From Gallionella sp. (GTDB taxonomy: Bacteria > Pseudomonadota > Gammaproteobacteria > Burkholderiales > Gallionellaceae): DNA of 19,687 bases. How positions within the stretch are numbered: position 1 is the stretch's first letter; each line of letters starts with the position of its first letter. The stretch spans positions 1 to 19,687 of the forward strand of contig SCPW01000353.1 of NCBI GenBank assembly GCA_004298605.1, written 5' to 3'. Both the position numbers and the translations under genes were made by a program. Shown here piece by piece: positions 18,552 to 19,687 of this stretch. The notes under the pieces were generated by a model. The model ran no database searches. It worked only from the letters and a program-made list of their open reading frames with translations, and was not told the DNA's origin.

Positions 18552-19493
18552 TCAGATCGCCCCGTTGATCTCAAAGGCGCGGTACTTCAGCCACTTGGCA
18601 ATACCGTCGAGATCGGGGAATAGTTGCTTGTCGAATACGCCGTACTGATCCAAACGACGGCGAATTTCATCATGCGCGCTCTGTTTGATGACGATCTCAA
18701 GGTAATCTTTATCATCAAGCTCCTGCATAGGCTGAAAGCATGCCATCAGCACGCCGTCCTGCGCACGTATGCGCGGCGAGACATGCGGCGGGTCATAAAT
18801 AATGTTTTCGGTTATCTTGAATGGACTCGGTATGTCGTATGTGATCGCTTGTGCCGGTTGCGGCTTCGCCGTCATTTCGCTGAGCCAATCGACACCGGAC
18901 GGGCGCAGAACAGCTTCGTAGCCGTCTTCCGTTTTTTCATCGACGTTTGCCTCGAAATCCTCATAGGCATCTTCTGCTAATTCGGCTGCTGGTTCAGTTG
19001 CAACATCGCCGATGGGTTTGACTTGTTCTTCTTGGCCGCGCTTGAGATCGGCATAACGCTTGGGGTTGGAGATAAGCACGTACACTGCACTGTCAACCGC
19101 TTGGCCGTCATTGTCCTGTGCGCTTTGACGCACTGCAAAATAAAGAGCGACCAGCGGATTGGTCGACCAATCCATGAAACGCGTCGGCAAACCGTGATGT
19201 TGGGCAATCGCCAGTTTCTCCCAATCATTCTCCGGGCGGTGCTGCACGTAAGTCAGCAGATGATTGCTGAAGATATCCAATACCTCGCATTCCTTCTGTT
19301 CGCGTTCGGCCAGCGTCAACGTATTCAGATGCGGGTAGCGTGCTACCGAGGGCGTTAGCGGATAACCTTCAGTTGCCCGTTTGCTCTGGCCGCGAAAATA
19401 GAGACGGCTCTTCTGCTCGCCATTGGCGGCCAGCTCCTTGTGGATGGTGTTGAGATAATCATCGAAGCGTTCGATAGTTGCCAGCACACTCAT
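18552..19493 (-). CDS. FRG-domain protein in type I R-M operon
   Basis: A 313-residue protein with an N-terminal FRG domain, named after its Phe-Arg-Gly motif. That motif is LYFRGQSKR here (Phe33-Arg34-Gly35), followed by PSVARYPHL and the second hallmark, QHHGLPTRFMDWSTNP then LVALYFAV (98-121). A third block, AQDGVLMACFQP, comes late in the domain. The middle (about 150-215) is acidic and variable. The biochemical activity is not established as far as I know. FRG genes occur in defence loci, and the arrangement of FRGQ, DWSTNP and QDGVL is faintly like ADP-ribosyltransferase motifs (hypothesis). I start at 19493 because this ATG overlaps the hsdS stop (ATGA), implying coupled translation. 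Base composition looks less GC-rich than hsdR, by eye. Confidence 0.82.
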   Translation of the reverse strand: MSVLATIERFDDYLNTIHKELAANGEQKSRLYFRGQSKRATEGYPLTPSVARYPHLNTLTLAEREQKECEVLDIFSNHLLTYVQHRPENDWEKLAIAQHHGLPTRFMDWSTNPLVALYFAVRQSAQDNDGQAVDSAVYVLISNPKRYADLKRGQEEQVKPIGDVATEPAAELAEDAYEDFEANVDEKTEDGYEAVLRPSGVDWLSEMTAKPQPAQAITYDIPSPFKITENIIYDPPHVSPRIRAQDGVLMACFQPMQELDDKDYLEIVIKQSAHDEIRRRLDQYGVFDKQLFPDLDGIAKWLKYRAFEINGAI

Positions 19494-19687
19494 GTCATAG
19501 TCTCCCGCACGTCGATCTTGCCCGTCACGGCAGAAGTAATGAGCGCCTGGCGGTATTCGGTGAGGCACGCGATCGCGGCTTCCACCTTGGAGGTAAGCTG
19601 GTCGATGCGGGTGGTTTTGCGGTCGAGGTAGGCGGCGATGGCTTGTTGTTCTTCATGTGGAGGTACAGCAAGCGGTAGTGTTGCTTG
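19490..19687 (-). CDS. hsdS: Type I restriction specificity subunit, C-terminal fragment
   Basis: The last 65 residues of a gene that continues beyond the right edge. The frame is open from the edge to the TGA at 19490-19492. It reads LAVPPHEEQQAIAAYLDRKT, then TRIDQLTSKVEAAIACLTEY and RQALITSAVTGKIDVRE. This is the standard end of an HsdS protein: the PP-EEQ-I--YLD entry into the second conserved helix, then the coiled-coil spacer and the T-ITSAVTGKIDVR tail. HsdS determines which DNA sequence is methylated and cut. Target-recognition domains are outside the window. Its stop overlaps the FRG gene start by 4 bases. Confidence 0.93.
   Translation of the reverse strand, partial: QATLPLAVPPHEEQQAIAAYLDRKTTRIDQLTSKVEAAIACLTEYRQALITSAVTGKIDVRETMT

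Overview
The window reads as chromosomal DNA of a GC-rich betaproteobacterium. The evidence is the DUF2782 gene followed by an aminoglycoside-phosphotransferase-type thrB, a BPSS1780-family membrane protein, the leuS-lptE-holA order, and a proteobacterial-type phosphoribulokinase. That last gene means carbon fixation by the Calvin cycle, so an autotroph of the Gallionellaceae/Nitrosomonadales kind is a reasonable guess. The guess rests on gene content only, not on a database match.

Layout, left to right. (1) 1-2027, plus strand: DUF2782 protein, homoserine kinase and a polytopic membrane protein, tightly packed. (2) 2090-4372, minus: UvrD helicase, converging on the first block across a perfect inverted pair of REP sequences. 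(3) 4533-4606, plus: tRNA-Gly(CCC) with a good sigma70-type promoter. (4) 4627-6404, minus: two unrecognised exported proteins, one helical and periplasmic, one a cysteine-rich lipoprotein. (5) 6467-13362, minus: leuS, lptE, holA, cutA, dsbD, interrupted by two copies of a ~150-bp multi-hairpin element. (6) 13513-14403, plus: prkB with a strong terminator. (7) 14611-19687, minus: exonuclease III, then a type I restriction-modification operon read hsdS (partial, runs off the right end), an FRG-domain gene, hsdR.

Two dispersed repeat families stand out. The first is a REP sequence: a GTAG tetranucleotide at the foot of an 8-bp hairpin, the signature linked to REP-associated tyrosine transposases (RAYTs). 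It occurs as an inverted pair, as the ends of two composite elements, and as two decayed copies. Its TAG is the actual stop codon of three genes: the BPSS1780 gene, uvrD and leuS. The second is a ~110-bp hairpin-rich element inserted in frame inside two housekeeping proteins. In UvrD it lies just before helicase motif III, and in LeuRS between two catalytic-core helices. It is read in the same frame in both, giving 36-37 extra residues that begin PNPLP-like and end GEGAN. This resembles the protein-tolerated palindromic elements of Rickettsia and is the most interesting feature of the window.

The second point of interest is the FRG-domain gene inside the type I restriction operon. It overlaps the hsdS stop codon by 4 bases and sits 11 bases upstream of hsdR, so it is probably a co-translated accessory defence component.
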